DNA of 64,000 nucleotides from Parvularculaceae bacterium (GTDB taxonomy: Bacteria > Pseudomonadota > Alphaproteobacteria > Caulobacterales > Parvularculaceae), in NCBI GenBank assembly GCA_028284065.1, contig JANQSJ010000010.1:1-64000 (forward strand). Reading direction: 5' to 3'. The notes below the pieces were generated by a model. The model had not been told where the DNA came from, searched no databases, and saw only the letters and a program-made list of their open reading frames with translations. Positions 25,935 through 34,693 of the stretch are shown piece by piece. Numbering within the stretch: the first letter of the stretch is position 1; each line of letters begins with the position of its first letter. The translations under genes and the position numbers were made by a program.

Positions 25935-27446
25935 ATGCGTTCCACTTTGTTCGCTGCGTTAGCGTCGTGGATGATCACGTCTTGTGCGGCCCTGCCAGAC
26001 GTCAGGAGCACTGTAGCCGATGCGCCGGAACTGCCGCCGTTTGCGTTTGCTGCTGATGAGGAAGCGCTCTCGTCCGCGAAACTCGGTGAGGATCTCACGG
26101 CTCTATATGAGGGGCTTCAGCAAGCGCACTACGATCTCTACGCCCGCCAGTCGCGCCAGGCTTATGATGCGCTCTTCGCCGAGATGCTTGCAGCGTTCGA
26201 TCAGCCTCTTCGTCCCAGCGAGGCAATCTTTCCATTCCAGCGTTTCGTCGCCTTTGGAAACATTGCCCATGCGCGGATGGAAGGGATAAACGCGGTTTGG
26301 GCAAGATATCGTGCGGGCGGCGGGAAAGCGCTTCCAGTGTTTCCAAAGGTCCAGGAGGGTAAGCTTTTCGTCAAGGTGAGCTACGACCCGTCCGTCGTTC
26401 CTGGAGAGCGTATCGTCGCAATTGAAGGAGAGGCGGCCGCGGTTTGGCTGTCTCGGCTCTACAAACGGATATCAGCCGACAACGACTATCTTGCGGGAAG
26501 TCTCCTGGAAATGTCGTTTCCGTTTCATCTCATCGAGGCAATGGGGCCAGAGGAGAACGTGACCTTGACGCTTGAGGATGGGGATGGGGCCCGCAGAGAT
26601 GTTGCAATTCCGACTATCGATCTCGAGACCCTAAAGTCTCGCCGCCAGACCGAAGGGTCCCAATTCAGCTTTGATGCCTCAGGCCGGAAGTCGGCCGTAC
26701 TGGATGACGGTATTGCTTACCTCCAGCCGGGGCCGTTTTACGGGATCGAAACCCCAGAAAACCCATGGGACAATTCCGCATTCAAGGACTTTATCGACGA
26801 TAGCTTTGGCGACTTTCTCGAAGCGGAGGCCCGTGCCTTGATCATCGATCTCCGGCAAAACCCAGGTGGAGATAATTCGTTTTCAGACCATATGATCGCA
26901 TGGTTTGCTGACGAACCGTTCCGCTTCGTTTCTGAGTTCGATGTGCGGTCAAGCGCTCAGTCGGCGGCATCAAATCAGGCCCGCATTGATTTGGATCCGA
27001 GCCTCGCGGATGGGGTCTCCGGCGACCTCGCAGCTGGCTATGAAAGCACTCCATACGGCGAGACGTTTACCTTTGAACTTCCGTTTGCCCGCCCTCGAGC
27101 AGGTCGTCAGTTTGAGGGGCCCGTCTATGCCATCATCGATCGCTACAGCTACTCTAACGCCGTGAATGTCGCTTCCATACTGCAAGACTATGGTTTTGCC
27201 ACGATCCTAGGCGAGGAGACTTCAGATCTCGCAACCAGTTACGGCGCGATGGAAACGTTTGAGTTGCCGCATTCCGGCTTGACCGTCGGCTATCCCAAGG
27301 CCCTAATAATTCGGCCTTCAGGGGACGTCTCTGACCGCGGCGTTCGCCCTGACGTCGCATTCAAAGCGCCGGTTATCGCGGATCGCGACGTTTTCCTCGA
27401 GAAAACCCTTGCCCATGTTCGCAGAGACCTCAGTGACGATCAGTAA
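25935..27446 (+). CDS. S41 family peptidase-like lipoprotein
   Basis: The 503-residue protein starts with a lipoprotein signal (MRSTLFAALASWMITSC, lipid on Cys17). A helical N-terminal region and a PDZ-like part (GERIVAIEGEAAAVWLSRLY) come first, then the C-terminal-processing-peptidase domain with ALIIDLRQNPGGDNSF and the catalytic-serine strand IIDRYSYSNAVNVASIL, then GEETSDLATSYG and RGVRPDVAF. S41 enzymes cut C-terminal tails of exported proteins; some relatives act on other substrates. The ATG at 25935 is set by GGAGAAGATTTG. It is divergent from the winged-helix/TPR regulator with 147 bp between starts, suggesting a regulator-target pair. Confidence 0.88.
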   Translation: MRSTLFAALASWMITSCAALPDVRSTVADAPELPPFAFAADEEALSSAKLGEDLTALYEGLQQAHYDLYARQSRQAYDALFAEMLAAFDQPLRPSEAIFPFQRFVAFGNIAHARMEGINAVWARYRAGGGKALPVFPKVQEGKLFVKVSYDPSVVPGERIVAIEGEAAAVWLSRLYKRISADNDYLAGSLLEMSFPFHLIEAMGPEENVTLTLEDGDGARRDVAIPTIDLETLKSRRQTEGSQFSFDASGRKSAVLDDGIAYLQPGPFYGIETPENPWDNSAFKDFIDDSFGDFLEAEARALIIDLRQNPGGDNSFSDHMIAWFADEPFRFVSEFDVRSSAQSAASNQARIDLDPSLADGVSGDLAAGYESTPYGETFTFELPFARPRAGRQFEGPVYAIIDRYSYSNAVNVASILQDYGFATILGEETSDLATSYGAMETFELPHSGLTVGYPKALIIRPSGDVSDRGVRPDVAFKAPVIADRDVFLEKTLAHVRRDLSDDQ

Positions 27447-27656
27447 GCCGAGCATATTTCACAGGAGTGAGGCATGCGAAGTCGTTGTGGTCGGCGGTCA
27501 CATCGGAAGCAGGGTGTGCGAAAATCTCCAGAGTGCATAGGTCAGCTAGGTTTACCGATCGAGTAACTATCCAACTAAGTTCCAATCAATAAATCGCTAT
27601 GTCTCCTTTTGCGCCAAAGCAGCGCTTCAATCTAGCAACGGGCCAGTTCCGCCAGA

Positions 27657-27786
27657 CCTCATCCTGAGGGCGATCGGATGGGGACCAATCGCGCACCAGC
27701 GATGCGTCTCGAAGGACGGTTGAGAGCTCGGACAAACCGCCATCCTTCGGGACGCGCGCGCTTCGCTCGCGCTCCTCAGGATGAGG
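27657..27786. repeat. 130-bp intergenic repeat with 13-bp inverted ends
   Basis: CCTCATCCTGAGG (27657-27669) and CCTCAGGATGAGG (27774-27786) are perfect inverted ends. The inside holds further partly complementary arms, TCTCGAAGGACGG and CCATCCTTCGGGACG, and the GCGCGCTTCGCTCGCGC hairpin. This wording is that of palindromic intergenic elements found in many copies in alphaproteobacterial genomes. No coding capacity is seen. It may be a small non-autonomous (MITE-like) element or a folded transcript region. Confidence 0.85.
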
Positions 27787-27855
27787 GACGTAAGGTGCGC
27801 CTCGTTTGGGCGACGACCCGGCCAATCGCCGCTTGCTAAAAATTTTCATCGAACG

Positions 27856-27886
27856 CCTGAACCCCAGCGCCCGCGCGGGGTTCAGG
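27856..27886. terminator. hairpin between convergent genes, possible terminator
   Basis: CCTGAACCCC (27856-27865) pairs perfectly with GGGGTTCAGG (27877-27886) over an 11-nt loop. It lies between the S41 peptidase gene and the convergent beta-lactamase-like gene. CCTGTTTTC follows on the plus strand, which makes a rightward terminator the more likely reading. It is 100 bp or more from either stop codon, so it may instead be part of the repeat field. Confidence 0.45.
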
Positions 27887-28003
27887 CCTGTTTTCGAAAA
27901 TCTCATCGAACACCCTCAAGGGGCCCCTTATCATCCCCTCCGTCGGCGGCGCATTTCCGCCGGCGGGCTCTTTGACAAGTTGGAATTTTGGGCGTCTTGC
28001 AGC

Positions 28004-29125
28004 CTAAAGAGCTGCATAGAGCGCCTCGATAAGACGGACCGCGCGCGGGTCGCCGACAAGGTATGGCGACATCTTGTTCATGACGTAGGCCGCGGTGAGG
28101 CCGCGCGCGGGGTCAATGACGACGCACGAGCCGCCGAAGCCGGCATGGCCGTAGGCCGTCTCGCTGGGGCCGAAATGGCCATGGCGGTTGCGCATGAGGC
28201 CCGCCGCCCAGGAAAGATCGAACGGCAGGACGAGGTCTGGCCCTTCGATGCGCACACGGAGCGCCGCCTCAAGCGCCTCCGCCGGCAGGGCCCCCTCCGC
28301 CTCATCGCTCGCCAGCGGCTGCAAGAGGCGGGCGAGGCCGTCGGCGGTGGCGTGCATGTTGGACGCCGGGATTTCCGCCGCCATCCAGTCTTCCCGCGCG
28401 ACGCGCGCCGGCGCCGACCAGGGCTTCAGGAAGGCGAGCTCCTTGAACTCGGTCAAGGCCCCTAGGTCCGGGGCGCGCGGCGGCTTCGGCATGTAGGCGG
28501 TCCGGGTGGCGGCTTGCGGTTTGAGGCCGCAATGAATGTCGACGCCGCGCGCCTCGAATTCATCCTCGTAGAGAAGCGCGCCGACGGTGCGCCCCGTCAC
28601 GCGCCGCAGGACCTCGCCGACGATAAAGCCGTGCGTTTGCGGATGATATCCATTCGCCGAGCCCGGCGGCCATAGCGGGGCCATGGCGGCGATGCGCGCG
28701 CAGATCGCGTCCCAGTCGAGCCATTCTTCGGGCGGCATCTCTTCTTGAAGCCCGCAAAGGCCGCCCTGATGCGACATCGCCTGTCCGAGGGTGATGGCTT
28801 CCTTGCCGTTCGCGCCGAAGTCAGGCCAGACGTCGGCGACCGGCGCGTCGTAATCGAGGTCGCCCGCCGCGACGGCGCGCGCAACGAATAGCGCGAGAAC
28901 TGACTTGCCCGTGGAGTAGACGCAGGCGAGCGTCTCCTCCGTCCACGGCGTTTGCCGCGCCTTGTCGGACCAGCCGCCGAAAATGTCGACGATCTTCTCG
29001 CCATGGCGGTAGGCGACGAACCGCGCGCCGAGTTCGTCGCCCGCCTCGAAGTTCGCTTCAAACGCCTCGCCCACATCGGCGAAGCGCGGCCGCGAGCGGA
29101 AGCTGAACGGCGCGCTCGCGCTCAT
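28004..29125 (-). CDS. serine beta-lactamase/esterase-like hydrolase
   Basis: The 373-residue protein is of the class C beta-lactamase/EstB family. The Ser71-Thr-Gly-Lys74 motif (VYSTGKS) gives the nucleophile and base, Tyr160 in NGYHPQTHG is the second-motif tyrosine, and GHAGFGGS near the C-terminus replaces KTG. Without a signal peptide it should be cytoplasmic, so an esterase or peptidase role is likelier than antibiotic resistance. The ATG at 29125 overlaps the stop of the upstream DsbA-like gene (ATGA), which decides it over a longer reading to 29299. The true substrate is unknown. Confidence 0.9.
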   Translation of the reverse strand: MSASAPFSFRSRPRFADVGEAFEANFEAGDELGARFVAYRHGEKIVDIFGGWSDKARQTPWTEETLACVYSTGKSVLALFVARAVAAGDLDYDAPVADVWPDFGANGKEAITLGQAMSHQGGLCGLQEEMPPEEWLDWDAICARIAAMAPLWPPGSANGYHPQTHGFIVGEVLRRVTGRTVGALLYEDEFEARGVDIHCGLKPQAATRTAYMPKPPRAPDLGALTEFKELAFLKPWSAPARVAREDWMAAEIPASNMHATADGLARLLQPLASDEAEGALPAEALEAALRVRIEGPDLVLPFDLSWAAGLMRNRHGHFGPSETAYGHAGFGGSCVVIDPARGLTAAYVMNKMSPYLVGDPRAVRLIEALYAAL

Positions 29126-29781
29126 TGCTGAGCCTGCAGCATCTGCTGAAGCCGCCATTCGAGGCTGTCGAGGCGATCCTGGCCGAAGAACGGCTCGTCG
29201 TTCAGGACCATCAGCGGCACGCCCCAGTGATGGCGCATCTGGGCCGTTTCGTTGTCGGCGAGCATGCGCGAGATCTCCTCGCGATTGGCCGCCGCCCATT
29301 GCGTCAGCGCGTCGATGTCGAACCCCGCGTGCGCAGCGGCGTCTTTCAGGACGTCGCCCTCATGCCAGTTCTCAACGCCTGTCCAGACCGGCCGTGCGAT
29401 CGCCTGCGCCAGCGCAAGGCCCCTTCCCTGCGTCGCCTCCGCCGCGAAGCCGAGATCCATAAGGCGATGGATGAAGGGCTGCTCGGACGCCACCTCGCCG
29501 GTCCCGAGATCCATGACGATCGGGTCGGGCCGCGGCGTCGCGATAGGAACGCCGAGGCGCTGGCCCTCGCGGAAGACGTCCTTGAAGAGATAGGGCAGCC
29601 ATTGCGGCCGCGCCTGCTTGAAAAAGCCGTCCTCGCGCAGGGCGAGCGGCCTCACGAACCGCATGGCGATCTTGACCGGATAGCGCGCCTCAATGGACGA
29701 GAGCCGATCGACGGCGAGCCAGGAATAGGGGCTTCGGAAGGACCAGTAGACGTCGATTTGGAACGCAGGGTTCGGCGGCAT
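29122..29781 (-). CDS. DsbA-like protein, 2-hydroxychromene-2-carboxylate isomerase type
   Basis: The 219-residue thioredoxin-fold protein starts IDVYWSFRSPYSWLAV. The position of the DsbA CXXC is replaced by SFRSPYS, as in kappa-class glutathione transferases and 2-hydroxychromene-2-carboxylate isomerases, which use Ser to activate glutathione. The C-terminal HHWGVPLMVLNDEPFFGQDRLDSLEW is the family's typical end. The ATG at 29781 follows GAGGAAGG. The neighbouring hydrolase is coupled by a 4-bp overlap. The chemistry is glutathione-dependent isomerisation or reduction; the substrate cannot be told. Confidence 0.88.
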   Translation of the reverse strand: MPPNPAFQIDVYWSFRSPYSWLAVDRLSSIEARYPVKIAMRFVRPLALREDGFFKQARPQWLPYLFKDVFREGQRLGVPIATPRPDPIVMDLGTGEVASEQPFIHRLMDLGFAAEATQGRGLALAQAIARPVWTGVENWHEGDVLKDAAAHAGFDIDALTQWAAANREEISRMLADNETAQMRHHWGVPLMVLNDEPFFGQDRLDSLEWRLQQMLQAQQ

Positions 29782-29859
29782 GAGGCCTTCCTCAATTTCG
29801 GATCGTCGCGGCACATTACGCCCCGCCGCCCTGCGGCGCTATTCTGGCAGACAAAACAA

Positions 29860-29888
29860 AACGGCCCTTCCGCAGAGGAAGGGCCGTT
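29860..29888 (-). terminator. rho-independent terminator of the bc1 operon
   Basis: AACGGCCCTTCC (29860-29871) pairs perfectly with GGAAGGGCCGTT (29877-29888) over a 5-nt loop. On the minus strand, downstream of the cytochrome c1 stop at 29914, the stem is followed by TTTGTTTTGTC. A 12-bp GC-rich stem plus a T-rich tail 26 bp after the gene is a textbook terminator for petABC. Confidence 0.92.
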
Positions 29889-29913
29889 CAAGCTGTCAAA
29901 CGTTGGACGTCGA

Positions 29914-30843
29914 CTACTTCTTCACGTTCGACCAAATCTGGCGATAGGAGAAGTAGAGAAGGCCGCACAGCACGATCAGATAGCCGATTGTCATGACGCC
30001 GAGTTTCTTGCGCGCTTCGAGCTTCGGCTCGGCCGCCCACATCAGAAATTCGACGACATCCATGGCGTACTGTTCGACCGTCTCAGGCGTCTCTTCGTCG
30101 GCATAGTCGACGCTGCCGTCATAGAGAGGCTGCGCCATCGCGAAGACGCCGCCATAGGGCACTTCAACGCCTTCGACCACATGCCCCTCTTCGTCCAGAT
30201 ACTCCGGCTTCAGGAGTTGGGTCATGTCCCCGGCGTAATAAGGGTTGTAGTACTGGCCGATCGGCACCTCGACGCTCGCCGGCGGCTCTTCGTAACCGGT
30301 CAGCAGGCTGTAGATGTAGGCCGGCCCATGATGGCGCGCCTTGATAAGGAGCGACATGTCCGGCGGCAGCGCGCCGCCATTCGCCAGCCGGGCGATCTGC
30401 ACGTTCTCGTAGGGACTGGGAAACTTGTCCGCCGGCAAGCCGGCGCGCATCGGGATGTCGCCGTAATCGTCCGGTTCGCCCGGGTACTGATACTCAGCCG
30501 CGATCGCCTTGACGATCGGGTTATCGGTGGGGTTCGAGCAGTCGACATTGTCCGCTACGCCTTCCGGACATTCGTCGAGATAGAACGGCCCGCCCTTCTG
30601 TCCGAGATTGCGGAACGCGACGAGATCCATCGAATGGCAGTTGGCGCACACCGTTCGGTAGACCTGGTATCCGCGTTGGAGCGCGTCGGTGTCATACGTC
30701 CCGAACACGCCTTCGAAGTGGAAGTGCGGATGCTTGTATTCTTTGGTCTTGCCGCCCGCGGCGAAGGCCGCGCCGCCGGCCGCAAGCAGCGCGGCCCCGG
30801 CGAGTGCGATGGAAACGCTCTTGATAATGTTCATGACTTTCAT
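29914..30843 (-). CDS. petC: cytochrome c1 of the bc1 complex
   Basis: The 309-residue protein has a signal peptide (~residues 1-28, ending AAFA), the haem c site CANCH (Cys66 to His70), the downstream MRAGLPADKF and NPYYAGDMTQLL segment carrying typical c1 features, and one C-terminal anchor (~283-301, GYLIVLCGLLYFSYRQIW). It accepts electrons from the Rieske centre and passes them to soluble or membrane cytochrome c. It is the last gene of the leftward petABC operon, 12 bp after cytochrome b. The ATG at 30843 follows GGAGACGC. Confidence 0.96.
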   Translation of the reverse strand: MKVMNIIKSVSIALAGAALLAAGGAAFAAGGKTKEYKHPHFHFEGVFGTYDTDALQRGYQVYRTVCANCHSMDLVAFRNLGQKGGPFYLDECPEGVADNVDCSNPTDNPIVKAIAAEYQYPGEPDDYGDIPMRAGLPADKFPSPYENVQIARLANGGALPPDMSLLIKARHHGPAYIYSLLTGYEEPPASVEVPIGQYYNPYYAGDMTQLLKPEYLDEEGHVVEGVEVPYGGVFAMAQPLYDGSVDYADEETPETVEQYAMDVVEFLMWAAEPKLEARKKLGVMTIGYLIVLCGLLYFSYRQIWSNVKK

Positions 30844-30855
30844 GCGTCTCCGTCT

Positions 30856-32136
30856 CTATTCTGCGGGTTGCGCGGCGGCGGCGCCGGATGCGTCGGTCTC
30901 GGTCCCGTCCGACACTTTCTTCAGAACGGATTGCGAGATCGATTTCGGCATTTCCGTCGGCGTTTCCATGACGCCGAGGAGCGGCAAGATCACCAGGAAG
31001 TAGGCGAAGTAATAGACCGTCGTGATCCGGGCCCAGAGCACATAGACGCCCTCCGCCGGCTGGCCGCCCAGCCATCCAAGCGCCAGGCAGCAGACGACGA
31101 AAATCGCAAACCAGAGCTTGGCGATCGGGCGGTAGCGCATGGAGCGCACCTTTGACGTGTCGAGCCATGGCAGCACGAACAGGACGAGGATCGACCCGAA
31201 CATCAACAGGACGCCGCCGAGCTTGTCAGGCACCGCGCGCAGGATCCCATAGAACGGCAGGAAGTACCATTCAGGGACGATATGCGCCGGGGTCGAGAGC
31301 GGGTTCGCCTCGATGTAGTTATCCGGGTGGCCAAGCGAATTCGGCATAAAGAAGACGAACGCCGCAAACAGAAGCAGGAACACGGCGATCGCGAAGCCGT
31401 CCTTCACCGTGTAGTAGGGGTGGAACGGCAACGTGTCCTTCTTCACGTCCTTCACCTCGACGCCCGCCGGATTGTTGTTGCCCGGCACATGCAGCGCCCA
31501 GATGTGAAGCATGACGACGCCGGCGATGGCGAACGGCAGCAGATAGTGGAGCGAGAAGAAGCGGTTGAGCGTGGGATTGCCGACCGCCGGGCCGCCGAGC
31601 AGCAATGTCTGAATCGGATCGCCGACAATCGGAAACGCGGTGAAGAAGCCGGTGATCACCGTCGCGCCCCAGAACGACATCTGGCCCCAGGGCAGAACAT
31701 AGCCCATGAACGCCGTCGCCATCATGAGAAGGAAGATCACGACGCCGAGGATCCACAGCACCTCGCGCGGCTCCTTATAGGACCCGTAATACAGTCCACG
31801 GAACATGTGGATGTAGACGGCGAGAAAGAACATGGAGGCGCCGTTGGCGTGCGCATAGCGCATCAGCCAGCCATAGTTCACGTCGCGCATGATGTGCTCG
31901 ACGCTGTCAAATGCGTAATCGACATGCGGCGTATAGTGCATCGCCAGGATAACGCCGGTGAGGATTTGAATGACCAGGCAGATCGCCAGAATGCCGCCGA
32001 ACGTCCACCAATAGTTCAAATTCTTCGGCGTCGGAAAATCGACGAAAGAATCGTAGGCGAGGCGGACGACCGGCAGGCGCTTGTCCAGCCACTTCTCAAT
32101 TCCGGTTTGCGGGTCGTAGGTCGACTCATGGCTCAT
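30856..32136 (-). CDS. petB: cytochrome b of the bc1 complex
   Basis: The 426-residue integral membrane protein has eight expected helices. Haem-ligand regions are [21 protein letters not shown] and [18 protein letters not shown], and the quinol-site [16 protein letters not shown] motif is intact. It oxidises ubiquinol and carries the two b haems. The gene lies 14 bp downstream of the Rieske gene and 12 bp upstream of petC. The C-terminus has an extra Ala/Asp-rich stretch of about 25 residues. Length and motifs leave no doubt. Confidence 0.97.
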   Translation of the reverse strand: MSHESTYDPQTGIEKWLDKRLPVVRLAYDSFVDFPTPKNLNYWWTFGGILAICLVIQILTGVILAMHYTPHVDYAFDSVEHIMRDVNYGWLMRYAHANGASMFFLAVYIHMFRGLYYGSYKEPREVLWILGVVIFLLMMATAFMGYVLPWGQMSFWGATVITGFFTAFPIVGDPIQTLLLGGPAVGNPTLNRFFSLHYLLPFAIAGVVMLHIWALHVPGNNNPAGVEVKDVKKDTLPFHPYYTVKDGFAIAVFLLLFAAFVFFMPNSLGHPDNYIEANPLSTPAHIVPEWYFLPFYGILRAVPDKLGGVLLMFGSILVLFVLPWLDTSKVRSMRYRPIAKLWFAIFVVCCLALGWLGGQPAEGVYVLWARITTVYYFAYFLVILPLLGVMETPTEMPKSISQSVLKKVSDGTETDASGAAAAQPAE

Positions 32137-32150
32137 GATGAAATCCTCCG

Positions 32151-32762
32151 CTAGCCGATTTTGATCTGGGTGTCGGACAGGAACTGGTAGGGCGGCACGG
32201 GAAGGTTTTCCGGCGCCGGTCCTTTCCGAATTCGTCCGGCCCCATCATAGTGGGAGCCATGGCAGGGGCAGAACCAGCCATTGTAGTCGCCCTTCACCTC
32301 GCCTTGCGCGGTCCCGAGCGGGATACAGCCGAGGTGCGTGCACACGCCGACGATGACCAGCCATTCAGGCCGCGCCTCGCCGTCAGCGGAGGTCGCCCTT
32401 GCCGCGTCGGTGGCTTCCGCCTTGCCGAGGTTCGGGTTGCGGGCGTCCTTGTCCCTGAGGTCAGACAACGGCGTCGCGCTCACTTCCGCGATTTCTTCCT
32501 CGGTGCGTCGACGGATAAAGACCGGCTTGCCCTGCCACATGACCTTGATCGCCTGGCCAACCTCAATCGCGGACAGGTCGACCTCCTTGGTCGACAGGGC
32601 GAGGACGCTCGCGTCGGGGTTCATCTGGTGCACCAGGGGCACAACGACTGAGGCCGCGCCGAACGCCGCGACCGACCCGGCCATAATGTGGATGAAGTCC
32701 CGACGGGTGGGCTCTTCGGACTCCGGCCCGGCGGCCGGTTCCGTTTCGCTTGCTGCGCTCAT
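32151..32762 (-). CDS. petA: Rieske iron-sulfur subunit of the bc1 complex
   Basis: The 203-residue protein has a Tat-type anchor ([11 protein letters not shown], membrane segment ~27-45) and the 2Fe-2S ligands Cys141/His143 (CTHLGC) and Cys165/His168 (CPCH), with Cys146 and Cys167 for the disulfide. The closing [12 protein letters not shown] is the usual Pro loop. Residues 95-132 carry the alphaproteobacterial insertion. It is the first gene of petABC; the promoter should lie in the 316-bp region to its right. Confidence 0.97.
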   Translation of the reverse strand: MSAASETEPAAGPESEEPTRRDFIHIMAGSVAAFGAASVVVPLVHQMNPDASVLALSTKEVDLSAIEVGQAIKVMWQGKPVFIRRRTEEEIAEVSATPLSDLRDKDARNPNLGKAEATDAARATSADGEARPEWLVIVGVCTHLGCIPLGTAQGEVKGDYNGWFCPCHGSHYDGAGRIRKGPAPENLPVPPYQFLSDTQIKIG

Positions 32763-33078
32763 TTACTTTTTTCCTCGGCTGAAGCGTCAGATTTTTTTGC
32801 GGCGGCGTTTATCATAGTTTTCCGCGTGCGCTATGCGCTTCTGTGACGCTGGACACGGATTTCCAACCTGACCTGTTCCCAGACTGACCTGTCCGTCTTT
32901 CCCGGCCCGGGAATGGATGTCTCGCAAACGCCAGCCAGGCCGGGGGCGAACACGCAAAAGCGGCGGGAAAGTGGACGTTTTCTAATGGTGATACGGCGAA
33001 GCGACCGGCATGGTTTCGCGCCTGCGCGCCTACGCCGCGGCGGCCGCCCTGAAGATTTTCAACGCCTTGCGAGAGCTT
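32763..33078. promoter_or_regulatory. divergent promoter region petA/trmL
   Basis: The 316-bp region separates petA (leftward) and trmL (rightward). AT-rich stretches (TTTACTTTTTTCC and GATTTTTTTGCGG near 32761-32800, TTTATCATAGTTTTCC near 32807-32822) lie close to petA, as expected for its promoter and leader. No operator I can name is visible, and I see no RNA gene. Confidence 0.4.
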
Positions 33079-33534
33079 ATGCCGCGCCTTGTCCTGTTCC
33101 AGCCCGAAATCGCCGATAACGCCGGCGCAGCGACCCGCGCGGCGGCCTGTTTCGGGGCCGAACTGCATATCGTCGAGCCATGCGGATTCCCGCTGAATGC
33201 GCGCCGGTTCGGCCGGGTGGCGATGGACTATGGGCTTCTCGCCCCGCCGATTCTCCACACGGACTGGGCGGCTTTCGCGGCGGCGTCGGACGGCGCAGGC
33301 CGCCGCGTCCTCCTAACCACCAAGGCCGACCTGTCGATCTGGGACGCCCGGCTCGAGGCGACGGACTACCTTGTCCTCGGCCGCGAAAGCGCCGGCGCGC
33401 CGCCCGAGGTCCACGAAAGCGTCGACCTCAGGGTCCGCATTCCCCTGGCGCCGGCCGCGCGATCCCTCAACATGGCGACCGCCGGCGCGATCGCGCTGGC
33501 GGAAGTCGCCCGGCGCGCCGACTGCGCCGATTGA
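33079..33534 (+). CDS. trmL: tRNA (cytidine(34)-2'-O)-methyltransferase
   Basis: The 151-residue SPOUT-class protein starts PRLVLFQPEIADNAGA, the TrmL opening. It has LVLGRESAGAP in the knot region and ends with RIPLAPAARSLNMATAGAIALAE. TrmL methylates the wobble ribose of tRNA-Leu. The ATG at 33079 is chosen because the conserved fold starts there; an upstream ATG at 33010 would add 23 unconserved residues. It precedes hemF on the same strand by about 50 bp. Confidence 0.93.
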   Translation: MPRLVLFQPEIADNAGAATRAAACFGAELHIVEPCGFPLNARRFGRVAMDYGLLAPPILHTDWAAFAAASDGAGRRVLLTTKADLSIWDARLEATDYLVLGRESAGAPPEVHESVDLRVRIPLAPAARSLNMATAGAIALAEVARRADCAD

Positions 33535-33582
33535 ACCAAACCGACGCGCCATCGCCTCGCCAACTGCGCTGCGTCATGCTGC

Positions 33583-34527
33583 ATGGACAGAATTCTCTGT
33601 AAGGTGGGAGCCTCCGCCACCTTATGCGACGACCCAGCTTGCGAGACGAAATTGACAGACATAGACGATAGAAAATCCCGCGCTTCGACCTGGTTTCGAA
33701 GCCTTCAGCAGAAGCTCATGGCCGCGTTCGAACGCCTCGAAGATGAAGGCGGGCCGCTCTACGCCGACATGCCGCCCGGCCGCTTTGAGGAAACGCCCTG
33801 GCGGCGCGGCGACGGCGCCGTCGATCAGGGCGGCGGGATCATGGGCCTCTTGACGGGCCGCGTTTTCGAAAAGGCCGGCGTGCATTTTTCGGAGGTGCAC
33901 GGCGAATTCTCAGAGGAATTCCGCGACCACATCCCCGGCGCCTCCGAAGACCCGCGCTTCTGGGCCTGCGGCGTCTCGCTTATCGCCCACACGCGCAATC
34001 CGCATGCGCCCGCCGCGCACATGAACACCCGTATGCTCGTCACCACCAAATGCTGGTTTGGCGGCGGCGGCGACCTGAACCCCATGCATCCCGCCTATCG
34101 GACGCGCGAGCATGAGGACACGCAAGAGTTCCACGCCGCCTACAAGGCGGCGTGCGACCGCCATGATGAGAGCTATTACGATGAGTACAGCGCCTGGTGC
34201 GATCGCTACTTCCACCTTGCGCACCGGGACGAGCCGCGCGGCGTCGGCGGCATCTTTTACGATCGCCTCGACAGCGGCGACTGGGAGCGCGACTTCGCCT
34301 TCACCCAGGATGTCGGGCGCTGCTTTCTGGAGATTTTTCCCGCTCTCGTCGCCAAGCGCATGGACCAGCCATGGTCAGACGACGACCGCGAAAAGCAGCT
34401 CATCCAGCGCGGGCGCTATGCGGAGTACAACCTGCTTTATGACCGCGGCACGACCTTCGGGCTCAAGACCGGCGGCAATGTGGAGTCGATCCTGTCGTCC
34501 CTGCCGCCGCTCGCGCGCTGGCCGTAA
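33583..34527 (+). CDS. hemF: oxygen-dependent coproporphyrinogen-III oxidase
   Basis: The 314-residue protein is HemF, which converts coproporphyrinogen III to protoporphyrinogen IX with O2. Visible motifs are [58 protein letters not shown] and the [20 protein letters not shown] end. The conserved part starts near residue 30, so the true start may be TTG at 33652 or GTG at 33604 rather than ATG 33583. The FGGGGDLNP stretch differs slightly from the FGGGADLTP I know from others. An aerobic enzyme fits the bc1 complex next door. Confidence 0.94.
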   Translation: MDRILCKVGASATLCDDPACETKLTDIDDRKSRASTWFRSLQQKLMAAFERLEDEGGPLYADMPPGRFEETPWRRGDGAVDQGGGIMGLLTGRVFEKAGVHFSEVHGEFSEEFRDHIPGASEDPRFWACGVSLIAHTRNPHAPAAHMNTRMLVTTKCWFGGGGDLNPMHPAYRTREHEDTQEFHAAYKAACDRHDESYYDEYSAWCDRYFHLAHRDEPRGVGGIFYDRLDSGDWERDFAFTQDVGRCFLEIFPALVAKRMDQPWSDDDREKQLIQRGRYAEYNLLYDRGTTFGLKTGGNVESILSSLPPLARWP

Positions 34528-34584
34528 CACGAGAGGCAGGATGCGGGCCGGCGAGAGGCCGGCCCCCGCAGCCAAAACCAAAAG

Positions 34585-34623
34585 CGCGCGCTCAAGGCCT
34601 CCCCACAAGGCCTTGAGCGCGCG
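34585..34623. terminator. 16-bp-stem terminator between convergent genes
   Basis: CGCGCGCTCAAGGCCT (34585-34600) pairs perfectly with AGGCCTTGAGCGCGCG (34608-34623) around a 7-nt loop. On the minus strand it is followed by CTTTTGGTTTTGG, giving a T-rich tail for the leftward small membrane-protein gene. On the plus strand no T-run follows, but the stem may still help end hemF transcripts. Confidence 0.88.
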
Positions 34624-34693
34624 TCGCCCCCCGTTGACCAAAAATATGATTGGACAGCGCGCCGGTCCGCGAGGCCGGCGGCCGTAGAAGCCG

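Larger units (their letters stand above)
27447..28003. other. 557-bp intergenic region with repeat and hairpin
   Basis: The region lies between the S41 gene and the convergent beta-lactamase-like gene. It holds a 130-bp palindrome-ended repeat (27657-27786) and a 10-bp hairpin (27856-27886), listed separately. A 30-codon reading frame at 27474-27566 follows a fair ribosome-binding site (AGGAGTGAGGC), but its Arg-rich product resembles nothing and it may be chance. The rest shows no gene. Confidence 0.6.

Noticed and set aside
27474-27566. 30-codon frame with a fair ribosome-binding site after the S41 gene
   Set aside because: The Arg-rich product resembles nothing and the length is within chance. 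It is mentioned under the intergenic region only.
28004-29125. Antibiotic-resistance beta-lactamase
   Set aside because: No signal peptide, and the KTG motif is replaced by HAG, so an esterase or peptidase-like hydrolase is more likely.
29125-31155. 676-codon open frame on the plus strand opposite the DsbA-like, petC and petB genes
   Set aside because: High GC leaves few stops antisense to real genes. Its product has no recognisable domain, while the minus-strand genes are certain.
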